A DNA stretch of 64,000 nucleotides. It comes from Elmis aenea (lineage: Eukaryota; Arthropoda; Insecta; Coleoptera; Elmidae). Numbering within the stretch: the stretch's first letter is position 1; each line of letters starts with the position of its first letter. The stretch covers positions 62,001-126,000 of the forward strand of contig CANTFG010000250.1 in assembly GCA_947652605.1 (NCBI GenBank), written 5' to 3'. A program made the position numbers and the translations under genes. Below, one piece after another: positions 61,365 to 64,000 of this stretch. The notes below the pieces were generated by a model. The model was not told where the DNA came from. It did no database searches and saw only the letters and a list, made by a program, of their open reading frames with translations.

Positions 61365-64000
61365 TGAGCTGGTTTTAATTTTTAATAATTTCCTAAAAAT
61401 ACCGTGCTTTAGTTAATACATATGTTCCTTGAGCGACTATTTCTAAACAATTTTAATTATTGATTTGTATATCACAGGAACAGTTTATCCATCGCCTCTT
61501 TACATGAATACAATTGTTTTGCATATGTCTTTCAATGAGCTGGTTTTAATTTTTAATAATTTCCTAAAAATACCGTGCTTTAGTTAATACATATGTTCCT
61601 TGAGCGACTATTTCTGAACAATTTTAATTATTGATTTGTATGTATATCACAGGAACAGTTTATCCATCGCCTCTTTACATGAATACAATTGTTTTGCATA
61701 TGTCTTTCAATGAGCTGGTTTTAATTTTTAATAATTTCCTAAAAATACCGTGCTTTAGTTAATACATATGTTCCTTGTGCGACTATTTCGAAACAATTTC
61801 AATTATTGATTTGTATATGACAGGAACAGTTTATCCATCGCCTCTTTACATGAATACAATTGTTTTGCATATGTCTTTCAATGAGCTGGTTTTAATTTTT
61901 AATAATTTCCTAAAAATACCGTGCATTAGTTAATACATATGTTCCTTGTGCGACTATTTCGAAACAATTTCAATTATTGATTTGTATATCACAGGAACAG
62001 TTTATCTATCGCCTCTTTACATGAATACAATTGTTTTGCATATGTCTTTCAATGAGCTGGTTTCAATTTTTAATAATTTCCTAAAAATACCGTGCTTTAG
62101 TTAATACATATGTTCCTTGAGCGACTATTTCTGAACAATTTTAATTATTGATTTGTATATCACAGAAACAGTTTATCCATCGCCTCTTTACAGGAATACA
62201 ATTGTTTTGCATATGTCTTTCAATGAGCTGGTTTTAATTTTTAATAATTTCCTAAAAATACCGTGCTTTAGTTAATACATATGTTCCTTGAGCGACTATT
62301 TCTGAACAATTTTAATTATTGATTTGTATATCACAGAAACAGTTTATCCATCGCCTCTTTACATGAATACAATTGTTTTGCATATGTCTTTCAAAGAGCT
62401 GGTTTTAATTTTTACTAATTTCCTAAAAATACCGTGCTTTAGTTAATACATATGTTCCTTGTGCGACTATTTCGAAACAATTTCAATTATTGATTTGTAT
62501 ATGACAGGAACAGTTTATCCATCGCCTTTTTACATGAATAAAATTGTTTTGCATATGTCTTTCAATGAGCTGGTTTCTATTTTTAATAATTTCCTAAAAA
62601 TACCGTGCTTTAGTTAATACATATGTTCCTTGTGCGACTATTTTGAAACAATTTCAATTATTGATTTGTATATGACAGGAACAGTTTATCCATCGCTTCT
62701 TTACATGAATACAATTGTTTTGCATATGTCTTTCAATGAGCTGGTTTTATTATTTAATAATTTCCTAAAAAAACCGTGCTTTAGTTAATACATATGTTCC
62801 TTGAGCGACTATTTCTAAACAATTTTAATTATTGATTTGTATATCACAGAAACAGTTTATCCATCGCCTCTTTACATGAATACAATTGTTTTGCATATGT
62901 CTTTCAATGAGCTGGTATTAATTTTTAATAATTTCCTAAAAATACCGTGCTTTAGTTAATACATATGTTCCTTGTGCGACTATTTCGAAACAATTTCAAT
63001 TATTGATTTGTATATAACAGGAACAGTTTATCCATCGCCTCTTTACATGAATACAATTGTTTTGCATATGTATTTCAATGAGCTGGTTTTAATTTTTAAT
63101 AATTTCCTAAAAATACCGTGCTTTAGTTAATACATATGTTCCTTGAGCGACTATTTCTAAACAATTTTAATTATTGATTTGTATATCACAGGAACAGTTT
63201 ATCCATCGCCTCTTTACAGGAATACATTTGTTTTGCATATGTCTTTCAATGAGCTGGTTTTAATTTTTAATAATTTCCTAAAAATACCGTGCATTAGTTA
63301 ATACATATGTTCCTTGAGCGACTATTTCTGAACAATTTTAATTATTGATTTGTATATCACAGGAACAGTTTATCCATCGCCTCTTTACATGAATACAATT
63401 GTTTTGCATATGTCTTTCAATAAACTGGTTTTAATTTTTAATAATTTCCTAAAAATACCGTGCTTTAGTTAATACATATGTTCCTTGGGCGACTATTTCT
63501 AAACGATTTTAATTATTGATTTGTATATCACAGGAACAGTTTATCCATCGCCTCTTTACATGAATACAATTGTTTTGCATATGTCTTTCAATGAGCTGGT
63601 TTTAATTTTTAATAATTTCCTAAAAATACCGTGCTTTAGTTAATACATATGTTCCTTGAGCGACTATTTCTAAACAATTTTAATTATTGATTTGTATATC
63701 ACAGGAACAGTTTATCCATCGCCTCTTTACATGAATACAATTGTTTTGCATATGTCTTTCAATGAGCTGGCATTAATTTATAATAATTTCCTAAAAATAC
63801 CGTGCTTTAGTTAATACATATGTTCCTTGTGCGACTATTTCGAAACAATTTCAATTATTGATTTGTATATGACAGGAACAGTTTATCCATCGCCTCTTTA
63901 CATGAATACAATTGTTTTGCATATGTCTTTCAATGAGCTGGTTTTAATTTTTAATAATTTCCTAAAAATACCGTGCTTTAGTTAATACATATGTTCCTTG
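61361..64000. repeat. Satellite B array, 171-bp monomer (continuation to window end)
   Basis: About 15 further monomers in the same orientation and phase as the array left of the piggyBac element. It runs off the right edge of the window. A +4 variant (tgtatgtatatcac) lies near 61,638. Confidence 0.95.

Larger units (their letters stand above)
59720..64000. repeat. Satellite B 24-monomer-spaced duplication, copy B (interrupted by piggyBac element)
   Basis: Matches copy A on both sides of the insertion: 59,720-59,897, then 61,361 to the window end, with the variants at about 61,638, 62,059, 62,571 and 63,770. Few differences from copy A were seen, for example tatgtatttcaatg near 63,067 and caataaactgg near 63,418. 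Confidence 0.83.

Noticed and set aside
29688..64000. CENP-B box in satellite B
   Set aside because: ttcgaaacaattttaa matches only the TTCG and central A of the CENP-B consensus and lacks the CGGG half.
1..64000. Telomeric repeats, tRNA, rRNA or host genes
   Set aside because: I saw no TTAGG-type arrays, no tRNA-like or rRNA-like segments and no multi-exon coding signal outside the piggyBac element.

Overview
The window is 64 kb of AT-rich, gene-poor heterochromatin. It is almost entirely tandem satellite DNA interrupted by two mobile-element-like insertions. The eukaryotic setting is clear from the arrays, a piggyBac-family element with TTAA target duplications, and a plausible 5'-leader intron. 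An arthropod, most likely an insect, fits best, but nothing here fixes the species or order. I see no host gene, tRNA, rRNA, CRISPR array or bacterial operon.

Layout. (1) Positions 1-27,444: satellite A, built mainly from a 141-bp monomer (roughly 165 copies). It is punctuated by ten blocks of a second, 160-bp monomer type. Every complete block is 443 or 447 bp long between the same two internal breakpoints. Diagnostic variants recur in the same order, showing nested higher-order repeats (HORs): units of about 0.8-2.5 kb, and a 7,118-bp segment duplicated almost without change. (2) Positions 27,445-29,687: a 2,243-bp foldback-like inverted repeat. Its two 782-bp arms carry mirrored 146-bp tandem repeats around a 679-bp non-coding loop. 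It lies exactly where satellite A stops and satellite B starts. (3) Positions 29,688-64,000: satellite B, a 171-bp monomer (about 192 copies) with very few indels, arranged as a patchwork of local HORs (12-, 13-, 19- and 24-monomer spacings). (4) Positions 59,898-61,360, inside satellite B: a 1,463-bp piggyBac-like element flanked by TTAA. It keeps both ends, a 5' leader, a short N-terminal stub and the C-terminal 256 codons of the transposase (two of the three catalytic aspartates plus the zinc-binding tail). The middle has been deleted out of frame.

How the parts relate. The arrays look shaped by unequal exchange in whole-monomer steps. The piggyBac derivative was probably mobilised by a full-length relative elsewhere in the genome. 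Its unoccupied target site survives in a duplicated satellite segment 4,111 bp upstream. I found no convincing new biochemical system. The most informative features are the inverted repeat bridging two unrelated satellites, the fixed-breakpoint 160-bp blocks, and the filled and empty piggyBac site pair. All HOR lengths depend on correct assembly of a difficult repeat region, and identities were judged by eye.
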